Assembly: GCA_964594075.1 (NCBI GenBank)
Contig: CAZQKW010000037.1
Coordinates: 1 to 32,939, forward strand
Direction of reading: 5' to 3'
Length of the DNA stretch: 32,939 nt
Source: CAZQKW01 sp964594075
GTDB taxonomy: Bacteria; Desulfobacterota; WTBG01; CAIYCZ01
Shown here: piece after piece, positions 7,599 through 16,290 of the stretch
How the letters are laid out: every line of letters starts with the position of its first letter
Numbering within the stretch: the first letter of the stretch is position 1
The notes under the pieces: generated by a model
What the model saw: the letters and a program-made list of their open reading frames with translations, nothing else
Databases searched by the model: none
What the model was told of the DNA's origin: nothing
Translations under genes and position numbers: made by a program

Positions 7599-8552
7599 TT
7601 AGTTTACAACAGGCTGGGTTGTCTTGATTTGTTCGATGATGTCCAGGGCCACTTTCAGGGCATCGCGGCCGGCTTCGCCAGAAACATCGGGAAGGCGCCG
7701 GTTACGCACGGCCCGCAAAAACGCTCTTATTTCCTCTGCCAAAGAATCTCCCTGCGTGAGATTAATACTTTCATAGGTTATTTGGGGAATGCCATCAATA
7801 TCGGCGTCCGGCAGTTTTTTGAAAATATCAACTGCCTGGCTTGCGAAGTCTATGGATAGATACGCATCATGCTGAAACAGCCGGAGCTTGCGCATCTCTT
7901 TAGCGGAGATTCTGCTTGCCGTAACATTGGCAATACAGCCATTAGCAAAACGCAGCCGCACATTCGCAATATCGGTGTTGGAGGTCAAAACCGGAACCCC
8001 GACGGCGTCAATACGAGTAACCGGTGCATTTACCAGGCTGAGGATAATGTCAATGTCATGAATCATAAGATCAAGAATGACATCAACATCTATACCCCGC
8101 TCCTTAAACGGCGCGATGCGGTGTGATTCAATAAAGAGTGGTTTGTGGATAATATTTTTTATCGCAATAAGTGCTGCATTATACCGCTCTAGGTGGCCTA
8201 TCTGAAGAATACAGCCCTGCGCCTGGGCGATAGCAATAAGATCATCGGCTTCCTCAAGGGTTGCGGTCATCGGCTTTTCCAGCAGCACATCCACGCCGTG
8301 TTGGAGGAACGTTCGGGCAATGGCATAATGAAGATTGGTAGGAACTGCGATGCTGACCGCCTTGACTTTGCCAAGGAGGTCTCTAAAATCACGATAAGCC
8401 GCCACGTGAAACCGGTCGCCAATTGCGCGCGCCCGGTCAAGGTCTATATCCACCACCCCGACCAGTTCAGCTTCGGGAAGCTGGGCATACTTTTCGGCAT
8501 GAAATTTCCCCAAGTAGCCAACGCCAACAACACCGGCTTTCACTGCGGTCAT
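7599..8552 (-). CDS. Gfo/Idh/MocA family NAD(P)-dependent oxidoreductase, GnnA candidate
   Basis: A 317-residue sugar dehydrogenase-like protein. The N-terminal Rossmann fold has GVGYLG at 10-15 and an acidic residue (VVDID) at the end of the second strand. The EKP motif is at 92-94 and D161-x3-H165-D166 is the usual active-site pattern. The ATG follows the lpxA stop with no gap (TAAATG). In Acidithiobacillus ferrooxidans a family member, GnnA, sits by lpxA and oxidises UDP-GlcNAc at C3 so that GnnB can make UDP-GlcNAc3N for amide-linked lipid A. That role is possible here by position, but no GnnB aminotransferase is in the window. Other roles in nucleotide-sugar metabolism remain open. Confidence 0.9.
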   Translation of the reverse strand: MTAVKAGVVGVGYLGKFHAEKYAQLPEAELVGVVDIDLDRARAIGDRFHVAAYRDFRDLLGKVKAVSIAVPTNLHYAIARTFLQHGVDVLLEKPMTATLEEADDLIAIAQAQGCILQIGHLERYNAALIAIKNIIHKPLFIESHRIAPFKERGIDVDVILDLMIHDIDIILSLVNAPVTRIDAVGVPVLTSNTDIANVRLRFANGCIANVTASRISAKEMRKLRLFQHDAYLSIDFASQAVDIFKKLPDADIDGIPQITYESINLTQGDSLAEEIRAFLRAVRNRRLPDVSGEAGRDALKVALDIIEQIKTTQPVVN

Positions 8553-9341
8553 TTATCGAATAATTCCTCTTTTAGAATTTTTTATAAAATCAACCAGATG
8601 GTGAACCTCGGCGCTGGTCAGATGTTCTTCCGCTATCTTGTCCACGGCTTTTTTGAGTGTAAGTCCCGAGCGGAAAATAATGCGATAGGCGGTTTTGAGT
8701 TCCGAGATTACCTCGGAAGAAAAACCGCGCCGCTTAAGACCGTTAAGGTTAAGGCCATAGAGCTTGGCGCGTTCTCCCACTGCCATCATGTAGGGCGGCA
8801 CATCCTTTGATACGCCGGTTAGCCCCCCGATCATCGCGTAGGAACCGATGTGGACAAATTGATGCACGCCAACCAGCCCGCCCAGAATGGCGTAGTCTTC
8901 TATGTGAATATGGCCGGCGAGGCTTGCAGAATTAGCGATTATCACCTGATTGCCAATCTGACAATCATGCGCTACATGCGCATAGGCCATGAGAAAATTA
9001 TTGTTGCCAATCACCGTTCTTCCGCCACCGCCAATTGTTCCCCGGTTGATCGTTACAAATTCGCGAAAGGTATTGTCATTGCCAATAATTACTTCAGTTT
9101 GATCATTTTTAAATTTTAGATCCTGGGGAATTGCGCCCAGGGAACAAAACTGAAATATGCGGCAGCGCTCTCCAATGCGGGTAATGCCTTCAATGACCAC
9201 GTGCGGTCCGACTATGGTATTATTACCTATCTGCACTTGATCGCCGATAATGGTATAGGGCCCGATTTCAACACCTGTTCCAATTTCGGCTTTAGGGCTT
9301 ACCAGAGCTGTTTTATGGATGATACTTTGTGTTTGCGTCAC
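8553..9341 (-). CDS. lpxA: UDP-N-acetylglucosamine acyltransferase LpxA
   Basis: It performs the first step of lipid A synthesis, moving a 3-hydroxyacyl chain from ACP to the 3 position of UDP-GlcNAc, as a cytoplasmic trimer. I chose the GTG at 9341 because AAGGA ends 6 bases before it; a TTG at 9347 directly abuts that site. This gives 262 residues, the same length as E. coli LpxA. Left-handed beta-helix hexapeptide repeats fill residues 1-190. Catalytic His125 lies in AHVAHDC, and the acyl-length ruler position 173 is Gly. The C-terminal helical domain has GLKRRGFS. The stop touches the start of the Gfo/Idh gene. Confidence 0.95.
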   Translation of the reverse strand: MTQTQSIIHKTALVSPKAEIGTGVEIGPYTIIGDQVQIGNNTIVGPHVVIEGITRIGERCRIFQFCSLGAIPQDLKFKNDQTEVIIGNDNTFREFVTINRGTIGGGGRTVIGNNNFLMAYAHVAHDCQIGNQVIIANSASLAGHIHIEDYAILGGLVGVHQFVHIGSYAMIGGLTGVSKDVPPYMMAVGERAKLYGLNLNGLKRRGFSSEVISELKTAYRIIFRSGLTLKKAVDKIAEEHLTSAEVHHLVDFIKNSKRGIIR

Positions 9342-9362
9342 GCTCAATCCTTATTTAGTAAA

Positions 9363-9842
9363 TTATTTATCCTCGCCAGCCGGAGAAGCAGTGGTTTCAT
9401 CGCTTCCCATATGCGTTGCCGCCATAGTAGCCATAAGCTCTGCTTCAGCTACCAAATTGCCTTCCACAAAAGCTTTTCCCCGAAATTTCCAGATAAATCG
9501 TTTCATGCTAATTCCTTCAAGTTCAAACCGCACCTGGTCGCCGGGAAGCACTGGTCGTCGAAACCGTGCTTTATCAATACCAATGAACAGAATATCAGCG
9601 CTATTCACTTTCTGTTGTGCCGAGCTTATAGCAAGAATACCCCAGGCCTGGGCCATAGCCTCTATGAGCAATACCCCCGGCATAATCGGCTGTCCGGGGA
9701 AATGACCCTGGAAAAATGGCTCATTGATGGTTACATTTTTAATTGCGACAATGCGCTTGTTTTTCTCCATCTCCACCACCCGGTCAATTAAAAGAAATGG
9801 ATAGCGGTGGGGGATATAATCCATAATTTGTTTAATATTCAC
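9363..9842 (-). CDS. fabZ: 3-hydroxyacyl-ACP dehydratase FabZ
   Basis: A hot-dog-fold enzyme that removes water from 3-hydroxyacyl-ACP in fatty acid synthesis and so competes with LpxA and LpxD for the same acyl-ACP pool. The GTG at 9842 is chosen because GGAG sits 9 bases upstream and it gives a normal 159-residue protein (starting NIKQIMDYIPHRYPF); an upstream in-frame start at 9905 would lie well inside lpxD. The active-site segment GHFPGQPIMPGVLLIEAMAQ contains His47 and Glu61. The gene overlaps the lpxD end by 11 bases. The C-terminus is a short Ser/Thr/Glu-rich tail. Confidence 0.95.
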   Translation of the reverse strand: MNIKQIMDYIPHRYPFLLIDRVVEMEKNKRIVAIKNVTINEPFFQGHFPGQPIMPGVLLIEAMAQAWGILAISSAQQKVNSADILFIGIDKARFRRPVLPGDQVRFELEGISMKRFIWKFRGKAFVEGNLVAEAELMATMAATHMGSDETTASPAGEDK

Positions 9843-10893
9843 CACGGTTCTCTCCTCTTTGTACGGTATGCAGTGCTGTTTCAATCTCTTGAATTTTTGT
9901 TTCAAGCCTTTTAAGCGCCTGCCTCATTTCCGGCAATCGGGGCACGGTTCGCGAAGCTTTGAGCCATTCGCGATGGGGCATGTGCGGATAGCCGGAAACA
10001 ATCTGCCCATCGGGGACATCTGCCGAGACGCCGGTCTTTGCCCCCACGATGACATCATCTCCTATAGTTATATGCCCCACGATGCCAACCTGGCCCGCCA
10101 GAGTGACGCGCTTGCCAATTCTGGTGCTCCCTGAAATGCCCACCTGCGCTACGACCACCGTATTTTCTCCGATAATCACATTATGGGCGATATGCACCTG
10201 GTTGTCGGTTTTTACGCCGCGCTGGATCCACGTTTTCCCTAATGCAGCACGGTCTATCGTATTATTGGCGCCGATCTCCACGTCGTCATCAATCTGCACG
10301 ATCCCAACCTGGGGAATTTTGTAATACCGGTCGCCGTCTTTGGCGAACCCGAATCCGTCACTGCCGATGACGCTGCCCGGATGAATAATAACCCGACTGC
10401 CTATGGCACACCGCTCCCGTATGGTTACATGGGGGTATATGAGTGTGCCGTGGCCAATAGAGACATTGTTTCCTATAAAACAATGCGGGTAAATTGTCGT
10501 CCCATCGCCAATAGCACAATCATTGCCGATATATACGAAGGGGTAGATGGTAACCTCTGTGCCAATGTGTACTCTGCTGCCTATTATCGCCCGTTTATCT
10601 ACAGTGCCGGTTTCAGGAATAGGTGGATGAAAAAGCCGGACAATCTTAGCATACGCAAGGTAAGGATTTTTAATGGTCAGAAGGGGCTTTGACGTTAACC
10701 CACAATCAGGAGTACAAATTATTGCCGAAGCCCGTGTGGTTTCAGCCTTTTTGAGATATTTAGGATTGGCAATGAAAGTTATATCGCCGGGCAGAGCATC
10801 ATCTATGCCGGCAACGCCACGAATATGCGTAGCGCCGTCTCCTACGACGTCTCCGCCGACTAGGTCGGCGAGTTCCTTAAGCGATTTCTCCAT
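9832..10893 (-). CDS. lpxD: UDP-3-O-acylglucosamine N-acyltransferase LpxD
   Basis: It adds the second 3-hydroxyacyl chain, at the 2-amino group, after LpxC deacetylation. The 353 residues comprise an N-terminal uridine-binding domain (1-100, with LPGDITFI and a conserved NPY), hexapeptide repeats of the left-handed beta-helix (about 100-320) and a C-terminal helix that is likely coiled (LKRLETKIQEIETAL). Catalytic-type His237 lies in HIAHN. The ATG at 10893 has AGGA 6 nt upstream and lies 20 nt after skp. The product's substrate comes from LpxC, which is not encoded in this window. Confidence 0.95.
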   Translation of the reverse strand: MEKSLKELADLVGGDVVGDGATHIRGVAGIDDALPGDITFIANPKYLKKAETTRASAIICTPDCGLTSKPLLTIKNPYLAYAKIVRLFHPPIPETGTVDKRAIIGSRVHIGTEVTIYPFVYIGNDCAIGDGTTIYPHCFIGNNVSIGHGTLIYPHVTIRERCAIGSRVIIHPGSVIGSDGFGFAKDGDRYYKIPQVGIVQIDDDVEIGANNTIDRAALGKTWIQRGVKTDNQVHIAHNVIIGENTVVVAQVGISGSTRIGKRVTLAGQVGIVGHITIGDDVIVGAKTGVSADVPDGQIVSGYPHMPHREWLKASRTVPRLPEMRQALKRLETKIQEIETALHTVQRGENRGEY

Positions 10894-10913
10894 GCCGCTT
10901 CCTGCCCCGTGTT

Positions 10914-11447
10914 TTATCGTTTTTTTCCTGCAGACTGTGAATCATACAGCGAAAGAATCTTGTCGGTGAGATCTATGGATTCGGTAGCATACAAGAGAAC
11001 TGTCTCACTTTTTTCAAAAATAATGGTATATTTATTTTCTTTGCCATATTTTTTAATCAACGCGACCAGATCCTCCAGGATACCTTTGGTGAGCTCTGCG
11101 TCTTTAATTTGCAGTTCATCTTTGGCGTCCTTGACTTTCCGCTCATATTCCTTTTGCATCTGGATAAACTGTTTTTCCTTTTCTACGCGTGCTTCATCCT
11201 TCAGCATGGCGCTCTGTTTCTCAAGCGAGGCGCCCAGTCGTTCCACTTCCTCTTTTTTGCGCAAAATTTCAGATTCTGCCCGTTTTACTTCAGCAGTAAA
11301 TTTCTCTTTTGCCTGTTTTCCGGCAGTGCTTTCATTCAGCGCCCGCTGCAGATCCACATAACCGATCTTAAGCTCTTCTGCCATCGCTGCGGCACCTGCC
11401 AAGAGCATCACAATAACTACCAATACTGCTATCCTGCATTGTTTCAT
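10914..11447 (-). CDS. skp: Periplasmic OmpH/Skp-family chaperone
   Basis: A 177-residue periplasmic chaperone that holds unfolded outer-membrane proteins on their way to BamA. Residues 1-23 are a signal peptide (cleavage at AMA-EEL). The motif KIGYVDLQRALNES follows, and residues 45-125 form a long charged coiled coil rich in Lys and Glu, the tentacles of the trimer. A short beta segment (YTIIFEKSETVLLYA) closes the body domain, as in other OmpH proteins. AGGAGG precedes the ATG. The gene lies between bamA (83 nt upstream) and lpxD, the usual place in proteobacteria. Confidence 0.92.
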   Translation of the reverse strand: MKQCRIAVLVVIVMLLAGAAAMAEELKIGYVDLQRALNESTAGKQAKEKFTAEVKRAESEILRKKEEVERLGASLEKQSAMLKDEARVEKEKQFIQMQKEYERKVKDAKDELQIKDAELTKGILEDLVALIKKYGKENKYTIIFEKSETVLLYATESIDLTDKILSLYDSQSAGKKR

Positions 11448-11530
11448 ACTCTGTACTACCTCCTGTTCTTAAAAAAATTTGAACATATAAAAACTAACCT
11501 GGTTACATTGAAATAATCGTATGCCTCGTT

Positions 11531-14320
11531 TTAGAAAACATTTCCCATGGAAAATGCAAAGTTGCTTGAATTCTCATCATACTTAGACCGCGGCGACGGA
11601 TTAATCCCCCAATAAATGCGCAGCGGGCCGAATGGCGAGAACCAGCGTACCCCAATGCCCATATCATAACGTAGATCTGAAAAGTATCCTTCGCTCTGCC
11701 GGTAAACATTGCCCACATCGGCAAATAACACGCCCATAATGCCGGCCTCTTTCATCAGCGGAAAGCTATAGTCAAAATTGAAATATATCTCCTTACAACC
11801 GCCCACCACATCATATTCGTCATCGTCGTCGTCATCGTAATAATAATCATCTGAATCATAGTCATCGTCATCCTCAGAATAATCCGGATTATAATACGGT
11901 ACCCCGTTTTTGAAATAGATCCTGCTCTTGTTCTCATTCCGCTTCTTGCGCGGCCCGACAGTTCGATCCTTGAAACCCCGCAGGGAATCTATGCCCCCCA
12001 GAAAAAATTTATCAGAAATAGGGACGTCTTTACCGCCATAACCAAACAGATACCCTATTGTTCCCCTGACCATAAACACAGTATTCCAGCGCAGAGGGAA
12101 GTATTTTGCAGAACTGAAAATCAATCCCATGAACTTGTTAGAACCGCCAATGCCCGCCAGTTCCGCAGTAAAACTGTTGTAGGTTCCAGTGCGCGTGTTA
12201 AAACGGTCGTCGCGGGAATCTCGCACCAGCGACGCGGTGACAGCCCCTGTCGTGCTGGAGCCTTCCTGCTCCTGAATTGCCAGTGACGCGTCATTATCAA
12301 CATCTTGAATATCAACCAGCTCAAACCGGTATGAAAGATTTAATCGGGTATAGTCAAAGCGGGGCACCGGACGCCCCATGCGAAGGTTAATCCCCTGAGA
12401 ATCTCGGTCAAAATCTTCATACCACTGAGAGATATTATACAGATCAAAGCCGACCGAAGTCCGGGTGCCACGCCACCAGGGCTCGGTAAAAGAAAAGTCA
12501 TAGCGCGAGGATCTGCCGCCCAGATTAGCCATGAGACTCAGCTGCTGGCCCTTACCCCGGAAATTGTTTTGTGAAATCTGAAACATCCCCATAACGCTGT
12601 CGGCGGAACTGTAGCCGGCGCCAATGCTGAACTGACCGGTGGGCCGTTCTTTTACTTCCACATTCACGTTGACCTTGTTGGCAGCCGAGCCCGCCTCGGT
12701 ATTGATTTTCACTTCCTCAAAAAATCCCAGGTTGTTAACCTCTTGCTTGCTCCGGTCAAGTTCCTTGGAATTATATAGTGCTCCTTCAGTCAGGCGCAAC
12801 TCCCGGCGAATGACATTATCACGGGTGCGGGTATTGCCGGTAATCTTGATTCTCTCAAGATAGGTTTTCTCTCCCTTATCAATGCTGTAGGTAAGATTAA
12901 CTTTTTTGTTTTCCGGTTCAATATCGGTAAGCGGTGACACATCGGCAAACGCATAGCCTTGTTCTGCATAGAGGCCCTTGATAGACAGCAGATCATCATT
13001 CAAAAGGTTGCTGTCAAACACTTTCCCCGGTTTGGACTTGAGGTTTGCCAAGAAGAACGCCTTGTCCCGAATGAGATCGCCCTTGATATCAACACTGCCA
13101 ATGGTGAACTGATTTCCTTCAAATATATTAAAGTTGATGAAAATGCCTTTCTCCTTAAATTCAACGGTCGGCGGATCAACTTTTGCCTGGAGAAACCCAT
13201 GGCCATAGTAGTAGGCAGTGAGTCGATCAACATCCTTTTCCAGATCCTCCTCTTTATATACTCCTGCCGTGGTAAAAAATGAGAGAATATTTTTTTCTCT
13301 GGTCGCGAGCACTCGTTTGAGCTGCTTGGCGGGGATTGATTTATTGCCGGTAAACGTTATGGTTTTAACCTTTGATGTTTTACCCTCTACAATCTGAAAT
13401 ACGACGGCCGTTTCGTCATCGCTGATCGGCGTCTGTTTAGAAAAAACACTCACATTATAAAACCCCTTATCCGTATAAACCTTTCTGATACGGGTAACAT
13501 CGCCGGTAACCTTGTTGAGATCAAGCACCGTCCGCACTTTGGTTTCCATAACCTTCTGCAGATCTTCCAGCTTGACATTTTTATTGCCCACTATCTGAAT
13601 TTCTTTGATGGTGGGCCTTTCCACGACCTGGAAGGTAATATTTTTGCCTTCGGGCGTATCCGTGCTTGATACTTTGACATCCTCAAAGTACCCCATTTGA
13701 TAAATCCGTTTTAAATCATCCTGCAACTGTTCCGGAGAAAACACATCCCCCGGCTTGGCGGCAATAGCCAGCAAAATGGCATCCTGTTCTATATACTTGT
13801 TGCCGCTGATAATAATTTTGTTAATAACCTCTTTGCCCAGTATCTTAAAATACAGGATGCGGGCAAGTTCATTAATCTTGGCGGGGATACCAGTCACGGT
13901 TTCGGCTGTCGTATAAAACCTCTGAACTGGCAGTTGTTCGCCGATACTTATAAGGGCTGCGTCAATACTGACCTGATTGCCGATTTTAGTCAGACTGCCC
14001 AGGATAACAAATGCTGCCCCCATGTCGGCTCCCAATTTTCGGGCAGTTTCCTCAGTGATCTTTTTACCCGCATAGCCAGCCACAAGCTGCTGCACCAGTG
14101 GTTGCTCCACAGCATACACCTCGCCCCGGCTTTCAAGACGCGTGGCCAACATCCCCGGCAACGCCTGATGCAGGTAACTCAAATTCTCTTCAGCGTGAAT
14201 CTCAAAGGGGAAAATCGCAACTCGGACTGCGCAGAATCCCGCACCCGGAAAAACGCTCAGCAGCATGATCATCATCACGCACAGTCGCAGACACACACAA
14301 CATATTCTCAAATATTTCAC
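11531..14320 (-). CDS. bamA: Outer membrane assembly factor BamA with an extra N-terminal domain
   Basis: Core of the machine that folds and inserts outer-membrane beta-barrels. Of 929 residues, 1-31 are a signal peptide and about 32-165 form an extra domain resembling the FlgO/TolB N-terminal fold. Five POTRA domains follow (166-236, 237-315, 316-403, 404-484, 485-560), then a 16-strand barrel (561-929) ending in Phe. The conserved loop-6 motif is SLRGF (R781-F783). Just after it sits a 25-residue Asp/Tyr tract (813-837). The GTG start at 14320 overlaps the lolD stop (GTGA), with AGGGA 8 nt upstream. At 929 residues it is longer than the roughly 800 of E. coli BamA because of the extra domain and loop. 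Confidence 0.95.
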   Translation of the reverse strand: MKYLRICCVCLRLCVMMIMLLSVFPGAGFCAVRVAIFPFEIHAEENLSYLHQALPGMLATRLESRGEVYAVEQPLVQQLVAGYAGKKITEETARKLGADMGAAFVILGSLTKIGNQVSIDAALISIGEQLPVQRFYTTAETVTGIPAKINELARILYFKILGKEVINKIIISGNKYIEQDAILLAIAAKPGDVFSPEQLQDDLKRIYQMGYFEDVKVSSTDTPEGKNITFQVVERPTIKEIQIVGNKNVKLEDLQKVMETKVRTVLDLNKVTGDVTRIRKVYTDKGFYNVSVFSKQTPISDDETAVVFQIVEGKTSKVKTITFTGNKSIPAKQLKRVLATREKNILSFFTTAGVYKEEDLEKDVDRLTAYYYGHGFLQAKVDPPTVEFKEKGIFINFNIFEGNQFTIGSVDIKGDLIRDKAFFLANLKSKPGKVFDSNLLNDDLLSIKGLYAEQGYAFADVSPLTDIEPENKKVNLTYSIDKGEKTYLERIKITGNTRTRDNVIRRELRLTEGALYNSKELDRSKQEVNNLGFFEEVKINTEAGSAANKVNVNVEVKERPTGQFSIGAGYSSADSVMGMFQISQNNFRGKGQQLSLMANLGGRSSRYDFSFTEPWWRGTRTSVGFDLYNISQWYEDFDRDSQGINLRMGRPVPRFDYTRLNLSYRFELVDIQDVDNDASLAIQEQEGSSTTGAVTASLVRDSRDDRFNTRTGTYNSFTAELAGIGGSNKFMGLIFSSAKYFPLRWNTVFMVRGTIGYLFGYGGKDVPISDKFFLGGIDSLRGFKDRTVGPRKKRNENKSRIYFKNGVPYYNPDYSEDDDDYDSDDYYYDDDDDDEYDVVGGCKEIYFNFDYSFPLMKEAGIMGVLFADVGNVYRQSEGYFSDLRYDMGIGVRWFSPFGPLRIYWGINPSPRSKYDENSSNFAFSMGNVF

Positions 14321-15051
14321 CGCTCTTGTCCCTTTTGCGTATGCTGCTCCACCACCTTGCCATCAAGAAGTGAAATGCAGCGCGGTAATTTTTTGGCCAG
14401 ACTGTCATTGTGGGTAACGATGATAAATGTTATCCCAAGTTCGGCATTCAATTCAAGCAGCAAATTAAAAACTCCTTCGCCCGTATGGGTGTCCAGGTTT
14501 CCGGTCGGTTCATCGGCAAGAACAATATCGGGCCGCATAATAAGCGCACGCGCAACTGCTACTCGCTGCTGCTCGCCGCCGGAGAGTTCGCCGGGCTTGT
14601 GGATAAGACGTTCCTCCAGGCCCAGGCGGCAGAGAATTTCATGCGCCTTTCGGGCGGCAGTCTTTTTATCAATGCCCGCAACCAGCGCCGGCATCATCGT
14701 ATTTTCCAGTGCGCTGAACTCTGGCAGCAGGTGGTGAAACTGGAACACAAACCCCAGCTTCTTGTTGCGAAACCCGGCCAGTCGATTTGCATCCCAGACA
14801 AAGATGTCTTCTCCCCGGTACAGCACTCTGCCTGACGACGGGCGATCGAGCGTTCCCAAAATATGCAAGAGCGTGCTCTTGCCCACCCCGGAAGGTCCCA
14901 GAATGCCCAGCGCTTCACCCCGAAACACCTCAAGATCAATCCCCTTGAGAACCTCTGTCTGCTTCTGATTGGAGAAAAAAATTTTTTGCAGGTTCTCGGT
15001 ACAAATAATAACCTCACTGCTGTTGGGTGAACTGGTGCGGGCGTTATTCAT
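14317..15051 (-). CDS. lolD: Lipoprotein-releasing ABC transporter ATPase LolD
   Basis: The ATPase that powers release of lipoproteins from the inner membrane to LolA. The start is placed at the ATG at 15051 (244 aa), which overlaps the end of lolC by 8 bases; an upstream in-frame start at 15111 would lie far inside lolC. Walker A GPSGVGKST is at 52-60, the signature LSGGEQQRVAVARAL and Walker B IVLADEPTGNLD follow, and the switch His lies in IVTHN. There is no clear ribosome binding site, so translation is probably coupled to lolC. Its stop overlaps the bamA start. Confidence 0.93.
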   Translation of the reverse strand: MNNARTSSPNSSEVIICTENLQKIFFSNQKQTEVLKGIDLEVFRGEALGILGPSGVGKSTLLHILGTLDRPSSGRVLYRGEDIFVWDANRLAGFRNKKLGFVFQFHHLLPEFSALENTMMPALVAGIDKKTAARKAHEILCRLGLEERLIHKPGELSGGEQQRVAVARALIMRPDIVLADEPTGNLDTHTGEGVFNLLLELNAELGITFIIVTHNDSLAKKLPRCISLLDGKVVEQHTQKGQER

Positions 15052-16285
15052 ATCGCAGCGCTTCAGCCGGATCCAGACGGGCCGCCTGCCGGGATGGATA
15101 AATAGTTGCAATAAACGTTATCAAAATGGCTGAACAGGAAACCCACAGAGTATCAAAGAGACTGGTCTTAACCGTCAACTGCGGTATATAATAAATGTCC
15201 TGGGACAGTCCTACCACATGATACTGGTTCTGAATAAATGCCAGGACATACCCGCCGCACAGCCCCAGACATGTGCCGACCACCCCGATTACCAGCCCCT
15301 GGATGATAAAAATACGCATAATAGCTGGCGCAGTTGCCCCCATCGCTTTCAGTATGGCAATGTCGCGATTTTTATCATGAACAACCATTATAAGCGTGCC
15401 AATGATATTAAACGCCGCTACCAAAATTATGAGCACCAGAATAATGAACATGGCAATTTTTTCAAGCTTAAGCGCTGAATAGAGGTTGCGGTGCATTTCC
15501 ATCCAGTCTCTGACTAAATAGGAAAGCCCGATTTTTTCCCGAATGGCGTCCGCTATAGTGCGCACTTGATAAATGTCCGTAACCTTAACCTCTATGCCTG
15601 TCGCCTCATCAGCCATTTTCAGAAAGCTCTGAGCATTTGTCAGGGAAATATAGGCTAAGGTCGTGTCATATTCATACATACCCGACTCAAAAATTCCCAC
15701 TACCAGAAATTTTTTCCAGCGTGGCGCCATACCGGTCGGGGTTATTAACCCGCTGGGCGAAATAACCGTAAGCGGCTCATCCAATCCAACTCCCAGCATT
15801 TTAGCAAGCTCTTTGCCAATAATGATGCCCGGCAGCATTGAGCCATCTGTACTCTGCTGATCGTGCGCCAGATGGTCCAGAGAACCCTCCACCAGCGTTT
15901 CTTTTATTTTGATAACCGAGGGGGCGGTGACGACATCAATGCCCCGCAGCACAACGCCCGATACATTGCTGCCGGATGAGAGCATTGCCTGGCTCAGGAT
16001 AAAAGGCGTTGAAGCAACTACACCGGGACAATCGCGAATTTTCTCCATAACCACCCGGTAATCATTGAGCGCAGCGCCAAACTTCTGAATCACTAAATGG
16101 GAATTTGTGCCCAAAATTTTTTCACGCAAATCGTCGCTAAATCCGGTCATTACTCCTAATACTAAAATCAGCGCCATGACACCGATGGCCACACCGGTTA
16201 TGGAAATAAGGGTAATGAGGGAAATAAAGGTCTGCTTCCGTTTTGCCTTCAGGTAACGCAGTCCGATAAACAGCTCATAGGACAT
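15044..16285 (-). CDS. lolC: Lipoprotein-releasing ABC transporter permease (LolC/LolE type)
   Basis: The inner-membrane permease that extracts lipoproteins. The ATG at 16285 is chosen (413 aa): GGAGG lies 10 nt upstream, while a TTG at 16294 overlaps that site too closely. The layout is the MacB/FtsX type: one N-terminal membrane helix (about 20-48, after the conserved GLRYLKAKRKQ), a periplasmic domain of about 220 residues, then three C-terminal helices of the FtsX domain with DIAILKAMG. The gene starts 5 nt after the lysS stop. Only one LolC/E gene is here, so it may act as a homodimer (LolF type). Confidence 0.93.
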   Translation of the reverse strand: MSYELFIGLRYLKAKRKQTFISLITLISITGVAIGVMALILVLGVMTGFSDDLREKILGTNSHLVIQKFGAALNDYRVVMEKIRDCPGVVASTPFILSQAMLSSGSNVSGVVLRGIDVVTAPSVIKIKETLVEGSLDHLAHDQQSTDGSMLPGIIIGKELAKMLGVGLDEPLTVISPSGLITPTGMAPRWKKFLVVGIFESGMYEYDTTLAYISLTNAQSFLKMADEATGIEVKVTDIYQVRTIADAIREKIGLSYLVRDWMEMHRNLYSALKLEKIAMFIILVLIILVAAFNIIGTLIMVVHDKNRDIAILKAMGATAPAIMRIFIIQGLVIGVVGTCLGLCGGYVLAFIQNQYHVVGLSQDIYYIPQLTVKTSLFDTLWVSCSAILITFIATIYPSRQAARLDPAEALRYE

Positions 16286-16290
16286 ACGTA

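Noticed and set aside
8193..8810. 205-codon plus-strand ORF over the Gfo/Idh and lpxA genes
   Set aside because: Shadow frame antisense to two well-supported genes.
13934..14737. 267-codon plus-strand ORF over bamA and lolD
   Set aside because: Antisense to two conserved genes, with no recognisable domain.
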